A stretch of 8,546 nt of DNA. Source: Actinomycetes bacterium (GTDB taxonomy: Bacteria; Actinomycetota; Acidimicrobiia; Acidimicrobiales; Palsa-688). The DNA is taken from contig JAKAXN010000187.1 of the NCBI GenBank assembly GCA_021816565.1, positions 1 through 8,546 of the forward strand, in the 5' to 3' direction. Of this stretch, positions 1-8,435 are shown in pieces. Numbering within the stretch: the first letter of the stretch is position 1; every line of letters starts with the position of its first letter. The notes below the pieces were generated by a model. That model had not been told where the DNA came from and did no database searches. It saw only the letters and a list, made by a program, of their open reading frames with translations. Position numbers and translations under genes: made by a program.

Positions 1-473
1 TGCTCGAGCGCTCCGAGGTGTCGGCCGCCGAGTTCGCCACCCTCTTCGAGGCCGAGGCGGCGGCCGCCGGCGCCGTGGTCGACGCAGTGGCGGTGATGGC
101 CATGCTCAGAGGCGAGCTGCGCCCGGCCATGGTCGAGGCGGTCCGCCGCTGCCACCAGCGGCTGCGGACCGGCCTGCTCACCAACAACTTCGTGGCCCCC
201 GACGACGTGGCCGCCCCCCTCTACGAGGCGGTGCTCGACCATTTCGACGTGGTGGTCGAGTCCTCCAAGGTGGGGTACCGCAAGCCCGATCCCCGCTTCT
301 ACGAGATGGCCTGCGACGAGCTCGGCATCCAGCCGGAGGAGGCGGTGTTCCTCGACGACCTGGGGGTCAACCTGAAGCCGGCCCGGGCCATGGGCATGCA
401 GACGATCAAGGTGGTCGACCCGCAGCGGGCCCTGGCCGAGCTGGAGGCGGTCGTGGGCTTCCACCTGGGGTGA
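1..473 (+). CDS. HAD-IA family hydrolase (5' end outside the window)
   Basis: This is the C-terminal part of a haloacid dehalogenase superfamily hydrolase, probably a cytosolic phosphatase of subfamily IA close to the ACAD10 / soluble epoxide hydrolase N-domain group. The frame is open from base 3 to the window edge. The in-frame GTG at 18 is not a convincing start, because the residues before it (LERSEV) and after it (SAAEF) read as one cap-region helix of the family. HAD motif II is the LLTNN stretch, with its Thr codon at 180-182. Motif III is the Lys of RKPDPRFY at 282-284. Motif IV is the FLDDLGVN stretch, with its two Asp codons at 354-359. Motif I (DxD, the nucleophile) must lie upstream of the window, so catalytic competence cannot be judged here. 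The substrate is unknown. The stop codon overlaps the GTG of the downstream cyclase by 4 bp, which points to a shared transcript. Family assignment is secure; specific function is not. Confidence 0.88.
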   Translation, partial: LERSEVSAAEFATLFEAEAAAAGAVVDAVAVMAMLRGELRPAMVEAVRRCHQRLRTGLLTNNFVAPDDVAAPLYEAVLDHFDVVVESSKVGYRKPDPRFYEMACDELGIQPEEAVFLDDLGVNLKPARAMGMQTIKVVDPQRALAELEAVVGFHLG

Positions 474-2035
474 GCGATCGGGCGGAGGCGGTGGCCTCCG
501 AGTACGAGACCAGGCCTTTCGGGCTGCGGATCCTGGGCCGGGCCGACGAGTCGGTCCGGATATCGGCCCTGCGGGTCCAGGTGCTGCTCTCGGTCCTGCT
601 GGTCAGCTCCAACCTGGTCGGGGTCGCGGCGGTGTACGTGTTCGCCGCCTTCGTCATCCCCGGCCCCACCCCCCATGACGCGGTCCGGGTGGCCATCGAC
701 AACCTGTTCCTCGGGCTGGGCTACACCGCCGCCTACACCGCCGGGGTGCTGACCTGGGGCCGGCAGTTCGTGGTGGAGAAGACCATGTGGCTGCGGACCG
801 GCACCCGCCCCACCGAGGACGAGCAGAAGGCGGTCATCCGCATCCCGCTGGTCCTGGCCACCTTCCAGGCGGTCTACTGGCTCCTGGCGGCCGTGGTCTT
901 CGCCGGATTCAACTCCGTGATCGGCGACCAGCTACCGGTCCAGATCGGCCTCAGCCTGGCCATGGGCGGGCTGCTAACCAGCGCCGACTCCTACCTGGTG
1001 GGCGAGACCATCATCCGCCCGCTGGCCGCCCGGGTGCTGGCCGGCGGCCCGCCGCCGCGACTGCAGGTCCCGGGGGTGCGGGCCCGGGCGTTCCTGGCCT
1101 GGCTGCTCAGCTCCGCCGTGCCGGTCACCGGCCTGATGCTGGTCGCGGCGGCCGCCCTTACCCGCTCGAGCATCACCACCACCCGCCTGGCGGTCACCTG
1201 CCTGGTCCTCGGAGGGGTGGTGCTGACCTTCGGCATGCGCATCACCCTGGTGGCGGCCCGGGCCAACGCCGACCCCATCCAGGGGCTCAGACGGGCCATG
1301 GTGCGCATCGGTGCCGGCGATCTCAACGTGGCCGTGCCCATCTACGACGGCACCGAGATCGGGCAGCTGCAGGCCGGCTTCAACCAGATGGCCGCCGGGC
1401 TGCGCGAGCGGGAGCGCATCCGGTCGGTGTTCGAGCACCACGTCGGCCAGGAGGTGGCCCGCACCGCCCTGGACCGGGCCGACGTGCTCGGCGGTGAGAT
1501 CTGCGAGGTCGGGGTGTTCTTCGTCGACATCGTCGGCTCCACCGCCCTGGCCGGGCGCCTACCGCCCGACGAGGTGGTCGGCCTGCTCAACAGCTTCTTC
1601 GCCGTGGTGGTGCAGGTGGCGGCCCGCCACGGGGGCCAGGTCAACAAGTTCGAGGGCGACGGCGCCCTGGTGGTCTTCGGGGCCCCGGTGGCCCTCGATG
1701 ACCCGGCCGGCGCGGCGCTGGCCGCCGGGCGTGAGCTGGCCGAGGCCCTCGAGCAGTACGCCGGGCGCTTCGGCGTGGGCATCGGCATCTCGGCCGGGCC
1801 GGTGGTGGCCGGCAACATAGGCGCGCCCCAACGCTACGAGTACACCGTCATCGGCGACCCGGTCAACGAGGCGGCCCGCCTCACCGACCTGGCCAAGGGG
1901 GCCAGGGGCCGGGTGCTGGCCGCCTGGAGCGCGGTCGAGCGGGCCGGCACCGACGAGACCCGGCACTGGAAGCGCTCCTCGGAGGTGACCCTCCGGGGCC
2001 GGCCGGCCAAGACCCGGCTGGCGGTGCGGGCCTGA
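470..2035 (+). CDS. Membrane class IIIb adenylate cyclase with HAMP domain (Rv1318c/Rv3645-like)
   Basis: This 521-residue inner-membrane protein probably converts ATP to cAMP. A cytosolic N-terminus of about 35 residues is followed by six hydrophobic segments near residues 37-63, 75-96, 124-146, 155-177, 207-230 and 239-263. A HAMP linker follows at about 264-316 (DGTEIGQLQAGFNQM core), then the cyclase domain from about 345 to 515. Catalytic residues of class III cyclases are all visible: metal-binding D353 (FFVDIVGST) and D397 (NKFEGDG), purine-specifying K393 and T459 (EYTVIGDPVNEAARL), and transition-state N466 and R470. The Lys/Thr pair is the class IIIb signature and favours ATP over GTP. 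Length and order match the mycobacterial Rv1318c-Rv1320c/Rv3645 group, from which Rv3645 is a major cAMP source. GTG at 470 is chosen because it overlaps the HAD stop (GTGA) and gives the N-terminal length usual in the group. No strong Shine-Dalgarno precedes it, so translation may depend on coupling. The membrane-sensed signal is unknown. Enzyme class is near certain; in vivo role is inferred. Confidence 0.94.
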   Translation: MSDRAEAVASEYETRPFGLRILGRADESVRISALRVQVLLSVLLVSSNLVGVAAVYVFAAFVIPGPTPHDAVRVAIDNLFLGLGYTAAYTAGVLTWGRQFVVEKTMWLRTGTRPTEDEQKAVIRIPLVLATFQAVYWLLAAVVFAGFNSVIGDQLPVQIGLSLAMGGLLTSADSYLVGETIIRPLAARVLAGGPPPRLQVPGVRARAFLAWLLSSAVPVTGLMLVAAAALTRSSITTTRLAVTCLVLGGVVLTFGMRITLVAARANADPIQGLRRAMVRIGAGDLNVAVPIYDGTEIGQLQAGFNQMAAGLRERERIRSVFEHHVGQEVARTALDRADVLGGEICEVGVFFVDIVGSTALAGRLPPDEVVGLLNSFFAVVVQVAARHGGQVNKFEGDGALVVFGAPVALDDPAGAALAAGRELAEALEQYAGRFGVGIGISAGPVVAGNIGAPQRYEYTVIGDPVNEAARLTDLAKGARGRVLAAWSAVERAGTDETRHWKRSSEVTLRGRPAKTRLAVRA

Positions 2036-2042
2036 CAGCCCG
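2027..2042 (+). terminator. Short GC hairpin at the cyclase stop codon (weak terminator candidate)
   Basis: CGGGC at 2027-2031 and GCCCG at 2038-2042 can form a 5-bp all-GC stem with a 6-base loop that contains most of the cyclase stop codon. There is no T tract after it. It sits at the end of the cyclase gene and next to the end of convergent kgd, where a terminator is expected. Such short GC stems also arise by chance in DNA this rich in G+C, so this is only a candidate. Confidence 0.22.
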
Positions 2043-2060
2043 GCCCCCGGTGGTGCGGCC

Positions 2061-5000
2061 TCAGCCGAGAGCCCGCTCCAGCAGGTCGTCCTGCTCGAGC
2101 TCGTGCATGGCGTGGCTCCCCGTCGCCGGCGAACCGGAGGCCACCCGGCTGACGCGCGAGACCGCGTAGTCGGATTCGAACATGGCGTCGAGGCGGTCCC
2201 TGACGAAGTTGGCGGCGCCCATGTTGGCCGGCTCCTCCTGGAGCCACACCACCTCCGCGGCCCGCTCGTAGCCGGCCACTGCGCTCAGGATCTGCTCCTC
2301 CGGCCACGGGTGCAGCTGCTCCACCCGCACCACGGCCACGTCGCTGCGCCCGGCCTTGGTCCGGGCGTTGAGGACGTCGAGGCCGACCTTGCCGGTGGCC
2401 AGGATGACCCGCCTGACCGCATCGCGGTCGGTGACGCCCGGGTCGTCGAGCACCTCCCGGAAGTGGCCGGAGGTGAACTCCGACACCGGGCTGTAGGCCT
2501 CCCGGCCCCTCAGGTACCGCTTGGGGGTGAAGAGCACCAGCGGCTTGCGGGTGCCCCGCAGCACCTGGCGGCGCAGCAGGTGGAACAGCTGGGAGGCGGT
2601 GGTGACGTCGGCGACCTGGATGTTGTCCTCGGCACACAGGTCCAAGAAGCGCTCCATCCGGGCCGAGGAGTGCTCGGCCCCCTGGCCCTCGTAGCCGTGC
2701 GGGAGCAGCAGCGTCAGCCCCGAGGTCTGGCCCCACTTGATCTCCGCGGCGGCGAGGAACTGGTCGATGATGATCTGGGCCCCGTTGACGAAGTCGCCGA
2801 ACTGGGCCTCCCACCCGACGAAGGCGTCGCGCGATATCTGCGAGTAGCCGTACTCGAAGCCGAGCGCGGCGTACTCCGACAGAAGCGAGTCGTAGATGTA
2901 GAACCGGCCGGGGCCGAGCTGGGCCAGCGGGATGTAGTCGGCGCCCGTGGTGTAGTCCACCACGGCGGCGTTGCGGTGCCCGAAGGTGCCCCGGCGGGTG
3001 TCCTGGCCACTCAGGCGCACGTCGTGACCCTCGAGCAGCAGGGTGCCGTAGGCCAGGGCTTCACCCATGGCCCAGTCGGCCTCACCGGACTGCCACAGCT
3101 TCGACCGGGCGTCGAACACCCGGATCAGCTTGGGGTGGACGGTGAAGCCCTCCGGGAAGGACCCGAGGGCCCCGACGACCTTCTCCAGCTGGTCCCGGGC
3201 CACGCCGGTTTCGATGGGCGGCAGCACCGGCACCGGGCCGGGGGCGGGCGGTAGCGACGTGGGCCGGGGCGGTGCCGCCGCCCGGGTCTCGTCCAGGGCG
3301 GCCTGCAGGCGGGCCGAGAAGTCCTTCAGCGCCGCCTCGGCCTGGTCCAGGTCGATGTCGCCGCGCCGCACCAGCGACTCGGTGTAGAGCTTGCGGACGC
3401 TGCGGTGCTCCTTGATCAGCTGGTACAGCAGCGGCTGCGTGAGCGACGGGTCGTCCTGCTCGTTGTGGCCGAAGCGGCGGTAGCAGACCATGTCGATGAC
3501 GACGTCCTTGTTGAACCGCTGGCGGAACGCGAAGGCCAGCCGGCCCACCCGCACGCACGCCTCCGGGTCGTCGCCGTTCACATGGAAGATCGGCGCCTGG
3601 ACCATCTTGGCCACGTCGGTGGCATACACCGAGGAGCGGGCCGATTCGGGGTTGGTGGTGAAGCCCAGCTGGTTGTTGATGACCAGGTGGACGGTGCCTC
3701 CGGTCTCGTAGCCGGGCAGGGCCGACATGTTGAGCGTCTCGGCCACCACTCCCTGGCCGGCGAAGGCGGCGTCGCCGTGGATGAGCAGAGGCAGCGCCGG
3801 ATGGGCTCCTCTGTCGGCGTCCCCGTCGCGCGCCGCGGTGTCCTGCAGGGCCCGCGCCATGCCCTCCACGACCGGGTCGACCGCCTCGAGATGTGACGGG
3901 TTGGATGACAGGAGCACGTCGATGGGCCGGGCGGAGCGGCCGGTGAACTTGCCCCGGAAGCCCTTGTGGTACTTGACGTCGCCCGAGCCCTGGACGGTGC
4001 CGGGGTCGATGTTGCCCTCGAACTCCTCGAACAGCTCCCCGTAGCTCTTGCCCACGATGTTGATCAGGACGTTGAGCCGGCCCCGGTGGGCCATGCCGAT
4101 CACCACGTGCTGCAGGCCGTCCACCGCCGCCTGGTCGATGATGGCGTCGATCAGGGGGATGGCCGCCTCGCCGCCCTCGAGGCCGAAGCGCTTCTGCCCG
4201 ATGAACTTGGTGTTCAGGAACTGCTCAAGGGCCTCCGCGGCGTTCAGGCGGTCCAGAACCCAGCGCTGCTCCTCCGCCGGCAGCGTGGTGGGCACGCCCT
4301 CCACCTGCTCCTGGATCCACCGCTTCTGGTCCGGCTCCTGGATGTGCATGTACTCCACGCCCACGGTCCGGCAGTAGGCGTCGCGCAGCACGCCCAGGAT
4401 GTCGCCCAGCTTCATCCGCTCGGAGCCGGCGAGCCCGTTGGTCAGGAATTCCCGCTCCAGGTCCCACACCGACAGCCCGTGGGTCGTCGGATCGAGCTCC
4501 GGGTGCATGTGGGGGTCTTTCCAGTCCAGCGGATCCAGGTGGGCGATGAGATGGCCCCGCACCCGGTACATGTTTATGAGGTTGTCGACCTCCATCTGCT
4601 TTCGCACCTGGAGCTCGGCCGTCTCGGCCAGGTCGTTGACGTCGCGGTGGTAGGGCACCGGCTCGTAGGGGACGCCCATGGCCTTGAAGACGTTGTGGTA
4701 GAAGGAATCCTCACCCGTGAGCAGCCGGTGGACCTTCTGCAGGAACAGCCCGGACTCGGCGCCCTGGATGATCCGGTGGTCGTAGGTGCTGGTGATGGTC
4801 ACGACCTTGGAGACCCCCAGCTCGGCCAGCACCCTCGGGTCGGCGGCCTGCCACTCGGCCGGGTAGTCGATGGTGCCGACGCCGATGATGGCGCCCTGGC
4901 CGGGCATGAGGCGCGGCACCGACTGCACGGTGCCGATGGTCCCGGGGTTGGTCAGGCTGACGGTGGCGCCGGAGAGGTCGTCGGCGCCGATCTTGGCCGT

Positions 5001-5807
5001 GCGGACCTTGCGGATGAGCTCCTCGTAGGCGGACCAGAAGGCCCGGAAGTCCATGGCGTCGGCGTCTTTGATCACCGGGACCATCAGGTTGCGGGTGCCG
5101 TCGGACTTCTCCACGTCGACGGCGATGCCGAGGCCGAGGTGCTCGTGGCGCCTCACCGCCGGAGCGCCCTTGGCGCCGTCGCCGGCCTCGGGCTCCACGA
5201 AGCTGGCGTTGAGGGCCGGGACCGACTTGAGGGCCTCCACCACGGCGAATCCGATGATGTGGGTGAAGCTCACCTTGCCGGCTGCTCCGGTACGCGAGAG
5301 CTGGTTGTTGAGGATCCGCCGGTTGACCTCCAGCAGCCGGGCCGGGATGACCCGGAAGCTGGTGGCGGTCGGCACGCCCAGGCTGGCCGTCATGTTGGCC
5401 ACGACCCGGGCCGCGGCGCCCCGCAGCGGGGTCGGCGGGCTCACCGGGGTGGCCCCGTCGCCCGGGCCGGTGGCCGCCGCCGGCGCCCCTGTGGCCGTCC
5501 CGTTGCCGGTCCCGGCCCGGGAGGGGGCGGCCACAGGGGGTCCGGCGGTCGGCCCGGGCCGGGCCGCCGCCCCGGCGGTGGTATCGACAGCCACCGCCAG
5601 CGACGACCCGGTCTCCTCCTCGGCCTCCGGCTTCACCTCCGGCGTGGACGGGCGGGCCAGGTTGGCCCCGCCCGGGCGGTAGTTCTCGAAGAACTCGCGC
5701 CAGCTCTCGCTCACCGAAGCCGGGTCCTGGCGGTACTGCTCGTACATGTCGTCCACCAGCCAGGCGTTGGGACCGAAGCTGGCGGATCCTCCGGAAAGAT
5801 CGCTCAT
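2061..5807 (-). CDS. kgd: Multifunctional 2-oxoglutarate decarboxylase/dehydrogenase E1 with fused E2 domain (Kgd/OdhA/SucA)
   Basis: This 1248-residue cytosolic thiamine-diphosphate enzyme of the TCA cycle decarboxylates 2-oxoglutarate. In actinobacteria it serves as the E1 of the oxoglutarate dehydrogenase complex and also forms succinic semialdehyde or 2-hydroxy-3-oxoadipate. Domains in order: an E1-type N-terminal helix (about 12-45), an Ala/Pro/Gly linker (about 46-128), an E2 acyltransferase domain (about 130-365) with TNPGTIGT at 286-293 and catalytic H344 in DHRIIQG, then the E1 part from about 400 to the end. The E1 part has MAHRGRLNVL at 572-581, NPSHLEAVDP at 636-645, the ThDP/Mg motif from G678-D679 to N711-N712, and a transketolase-type C-terminal half with VRLSGQDTRRGTF at 930-942. 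There is no lipoyl domain. The start at 5807 (MSDLSGG) is chosen because family similarity begins there. An in-frame ATG at 5933 would add 42 atypical residues and run into ettA. Length fits the mycobacterial homologues (about 1230). In the family it is inhibited by FHA proteins (GarA/OdhI); none is encoded here. Confidence 0.97.
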   Translation of the reverse strand: MSDLSGGSASFGPNAWLVDDMYEQYRQDPASVSESWREFFENYRPGGANLARPSTPEVKPEAEEETGSSLAVAVDTTAGAAARPGPTAGPPVAAPSRAGTGNGTATGAPAAATGPGDGATPVSPPTPLRGAAARVVANMTASLGVPTATSFRVIPARLLEVNRRILNNQLSRTGAAGKVSFTHIIGFAVVEALKSVPALNASFVEPEAGDGAKGAPAVRRHEHLGLGIAVDVEKSDGTRNLMVPVIKDADAMDFRAFWSAYEELIRKVRTAKIGADDLSGATVSLTNPGTIGTVQSVPRLMPGQGAIIGVGTIDYPAEWQAADPRVLAELGVSKVVTITSTYDHRIIQGAESGLFLQKVHRLLTGEDSFYHNVFKAMGVPYEPVPYHRDVNDLAETAELQVRKQMEVDNLINMYRVRGHLIAHLDPLDWKDPHMHPELDPTTHGLSVWDLEREFLTNGLAGSERMKLGDILGVLRDAYCRTVGVEYMHIQEPDQKRWIQEQVEGVPTTLPAEEQRWVLDRLNAAEALEQFLNTKFIGQKRFGLEGGEAAIPLIDAIIDQAAVDGLQHVVIGMAHRGRLNVLINIVGKSYGELFEEFEGNIDPGTVQGSGDVKYHKGFRGKFTGRSARPIDVLLSSNPSHLEAVDPVVEGMARALQDTAARDGDADRGAHPALPLLIHGDAAFAGQGVVAETLNMSALPGYETGGTVHLVINNQLGFTTNPESARSSVYATDVAKMVQAPIFHVNGDDPEACVRVGRLAFAFRQRFNKDVVIDMVCYRRFGHNEQDDPSLTQPLLYQLIKEHRSVRKLYTESLVRRGDIDLDQAEAALKDFSARLQAALDETRAAAPPRPTSLPPAPGPVPVLPPIETGVARDQLEKVVGALGSFPEGFTVHPKLIRVFDARSKLWQSGEADWAMGEALAYGTLLLEGHDVRLSGQDTRRGTFGHRNAAVVDYTTGADYIPLAQLGPGRFYIYDSLLSEYAALGFEYGYSQISRDAFVGWEAQFGDFVNGAQIIIDQFLAAAEIKWGQTSGLTLLLPHGYEGQGAEHSSARMERFLDLCAEDNIQVADVTTASQLFHLLRRQVLRGTRKPLVLFTPKRYLRGREAYSPVSEFTSGHFREVLDDPGVTDRDAVRRVILATGKVGLDVLNARTKAGRSDVAVVRVEQLHPWPEEQILSAVAGYERAAEVVWLQEEPANMGAANFVRDRLDAMFESDYAVSRVSRVASGSPATGSHAMHELEQDDLLERALG

Positions 5808-5817
5808 ACCGAGAGCC

Positions 5818-5823
5818 AGGGTA
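5818..5823 (-). promoter_or_regulatory. Candidate -10 box for kgd (near-leaderless)
   Basis: Read on the minus strand this is TACCCT, fitting the actinobacterial TAnnnT -10 pattern, with a 10-base gap to the kgd ATG. A transcription start 6-8 bases after the box would leave a leader of only about 2-4 bases. That agrees with the absence of a Shine-Dalgarno sequence. No good -35 hexamer is seen 16-18 bases upstream, which is common in this group. Confidence 0.4.
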
Positions 5824-5894
5824 CGTCCATTGACCGCCTCGGCGAGCCCGGGTCGGCCCGCACCGCCGACTCGGCCCGGCGGGCACCCCTCGGG

Positions 5895-5900
5895 CAGACT
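5895..5900 (+). promoter_or_regulatory. Weak candidate -10 box for ettA
   Basis: CAGACT ends 7 bases before the ettA ATG, the spacing expected for a leaderless mRNA. It matches the -10 consensus only in part (the first T is C), and no convincing -35 is present. It is listed because the start codon lacks a ribosome binding site and because two other gene starts in the window show the same spacing with better boxes. Confidence 0.25.
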
Positions 5901-5907
5901 GGTCGGC

Positions 5908-7592
<1,685 letters not shown>

Positions 7593-7593
<1 letters not shown>

Positions 7594-7619
7594 CCGCCGG
7601 GTCAGTCCCCGCCGGTGGC
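7593..7619 (+). terminator. Possible hairpin terminator between ettA and the yceH homologue
   Basis: GCCGCCGG at 7593-7600 can pair with CCGGTGGC at 7612-7619 to give an 8-bp stem with one G-U pair around an 11-base loop, in RNA read rightward. It begins at the last base of the ettA stop codon and extends into the final codons of the convergent yceH gene. In leftward RNA the wobble becomes an A-C mismatch, so the stem is better for ettA. There is no T tract on either side. Position is right for a shared terminator; chance formation in GC-rich DNA remains possible. Confidence 0.35.
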
Positions 7620-8357
7620 GTCGGCCAGCTCGATGCGCAGGCTGAGCACCTCCTCGCGGAGCATCTCCACCTCCGCCCGGAGAGCGGCGAGCGTCTCCTT
7701 CAGCTCCGCCAACTCCCTGCCGGCCCCGTCCGCCGAGGCTGTCCGGTCGTCGGAGCCGGCTCGAGCGGGCGCCACGGCGGAGTTCCCGGCGGGCGACCCA
7801 CCGCCCCGCTCCGACTGCTCGAGGGCAGATCCCTCCGTCCGGCCGAGGGCGGACCCGTCCCCGGCCGCCGGCGTCAGGAGCTGGGTCCAGCGCTCCTCCT
7901 TCTGCCCCGGCTGCCTGGGCAGACGGGCCACGAGGGGATCGTCCCACCGGGCCAGACCGTCCAGGTCCGACTCCACCTCTGCGGTGCTCTCGAAGCGGGC
8001 CATGCGCTCGGTGCGCGAGCGCAGCTCCCCCACCGTCTGCGCCCCCCGCAGCAACAGCACGGCCACCAGCGACAGCTGGCGGGCGTCGAGGGCCAGCTTC
8101 TCGTCCAGAACGTGGCGGTAGCGGACGACGGACCGGCCGTGGGACGGCAGGACGAAGCGCACCAGGCCACGCTGCTTGAGCGAGTCGAGGGCGGCCTGCA
8201 CCCGGGACTCGGAGAACGAGACGACCGGGTCCCGGTTGGAGGACTGGTTGCATGCCAGGGTCAGGCTGTTGAGCGTGAGCGGGTACTGCTGCGGGGTGGT
8301 CAGCTGCTTCTCCACCAGGCTGCCGACAACCCTGGCCTCCACCTCGTCGAGCCTCAT
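7602..8357 (-). CDS. yceH: YceH/DUF480 (UPF0502) family double winged-helix protein
   Basis: This 251-residue cytosolic protein is of unknown biochemical role. The YceH family is built of two winged-helix domains and is widespread in bacteria, but its function is not established. Residues 1-80 form the first domain, with EARVVGSLVEKQLTTPQQYP near 7-26, the family hallmark ACNQSSNRDPV at 35-45 and SESRVQAALDSL at 49-60. Residues about 88-162 form the second, with LLLRGAQTVGELRSRTERM at 101-119 and ARLPRQPGQKEERW at 144-157. A low-complexity Gly/Ser/Ala/Glu linker (about 163-212) leads to a C-terminal coiled coil (about 215-245: leucines in ELAELKETLAALRAEVEML). E. coli YceH ends in a similar coil but is shorter (215 residues), so the linker is expanded here. 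The ATG at 8357 is chosen because family similarity begins there; a 60-codon upstream extension runs through the promoter region and looks non-coding. The symbol follows the E. coli homologue. Confidence 0.93.
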   Translation of the reverse strand: MRLDEVEARVVGSLVEKQLTTPQQYPLTLNSLTLACNQSSNRDPVVSFSESRVQAALDSLKQRGLVRFVLPSHGRSVVRYRHVLDEKLALDARQLSLVAVLLLRGAQTVGELRSRTERMARFESTAEVESDLDGLARWDDPLVARLPRQPGQKEERWTQLLTPAAGDGSALGRTEGSALEQSERGGGSPAGNSAVAPARAGSDDRTASADGAGRELAELKETLAALRAEVEMLREEVLSLRIELADATGGD

Positions 8358-8363
8358 GGCCGC

Positions 8364-8369
8364 AGCATA
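8364..8369 (-). promoter_or_regulatory. Candidate -10 box for yceH (leaderless spacing)
   Basis: On the minus strand this reads TATGCT, a good TAnnnT -10 box, and it is followed by 6 bases and then the yceH ATG. Transcription starting 7 bases downstream would begin at the A of the start codon, giving an mRNA without a leader. No clear -35 hexamer is seen. Confidence 0.5.
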
Positions 8370-8429
8370 GGAGGCCGCCGGCACTCCTCCCCCCGGCCCC
8401 GCCGCGGCGCCCCCGGGCCCCCGCTCGGG

Positions 8430-8435
8430 TACCTT
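8430..8435 (+). promoter_or_regulatory. Candidate -10 box for the alpha/beta hydrolase gene (leaderless spacing)
   Basis: TACCTT fits the TAnnnT pattern and ends 7 bases before the ATG at 8443, again the spacing of a leaderless transcript. The upstream -35 position is pure G/C with no resemblance to TTGACA. The box supports the choice of 8443 as the start. Confidence 0.45.

Larger units (their letters stand above)
5808..5907. promoter_or_regulatory. Divergent control region between kgd and ettA
   Basis: This 100-bp stretch separates the start codons of kgd (leftward) and ettA (rightward), so it must hold both promoters unless they lie inside the opposing genes. It is very G+C rich. The only less GC-rich part is 5808-5835. 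A TTGACC resembling a -35 box lies at 5830-5835 on the + strand, but no matching -10 box is seen 16-19 bp downstream. The octamer TCGGCCCG occurs twice, at 5853-5860 and 5871-5878, and a third partial copy (GGTCGGC) abuts the ettA start. Neither gene has a clear AGGAGG-type ribosome binding site. Protein-binding sites cannot be named from the sequence alone. Confidence 0.65.

Noticed and set aside
18..20. GTG as the start of the HAD hydrolase
   Set aside because: The frame stays open to the window edge with family-like residues before it, and motif I would be missing. The true start must lie upstream.
1834..2814. 326-codon open frame on the minus strand across the end of the cyclase gene and the end of kgd
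   Set aside because: It is a second frame of kgd continuing antisense through the cyclase. The product is Arg/Gly/Pro-rich low complexity, and both underlying genes are well supported.
5400..5670. GC-rich, repeat-like stretch possibly marking a repeat or recombination site
   Set aside because: It encodes the Ala/Pro/Gly linker of Kgd, in frame and of normal length for the family; no exact long repeats were seen.
5746..5907. 54-codon N-terminal extension of EttA
   Set aside because: The extension lies inside kgd and the promoter region and is low complexity. The protein from 5908 matches EttA from its first residues.
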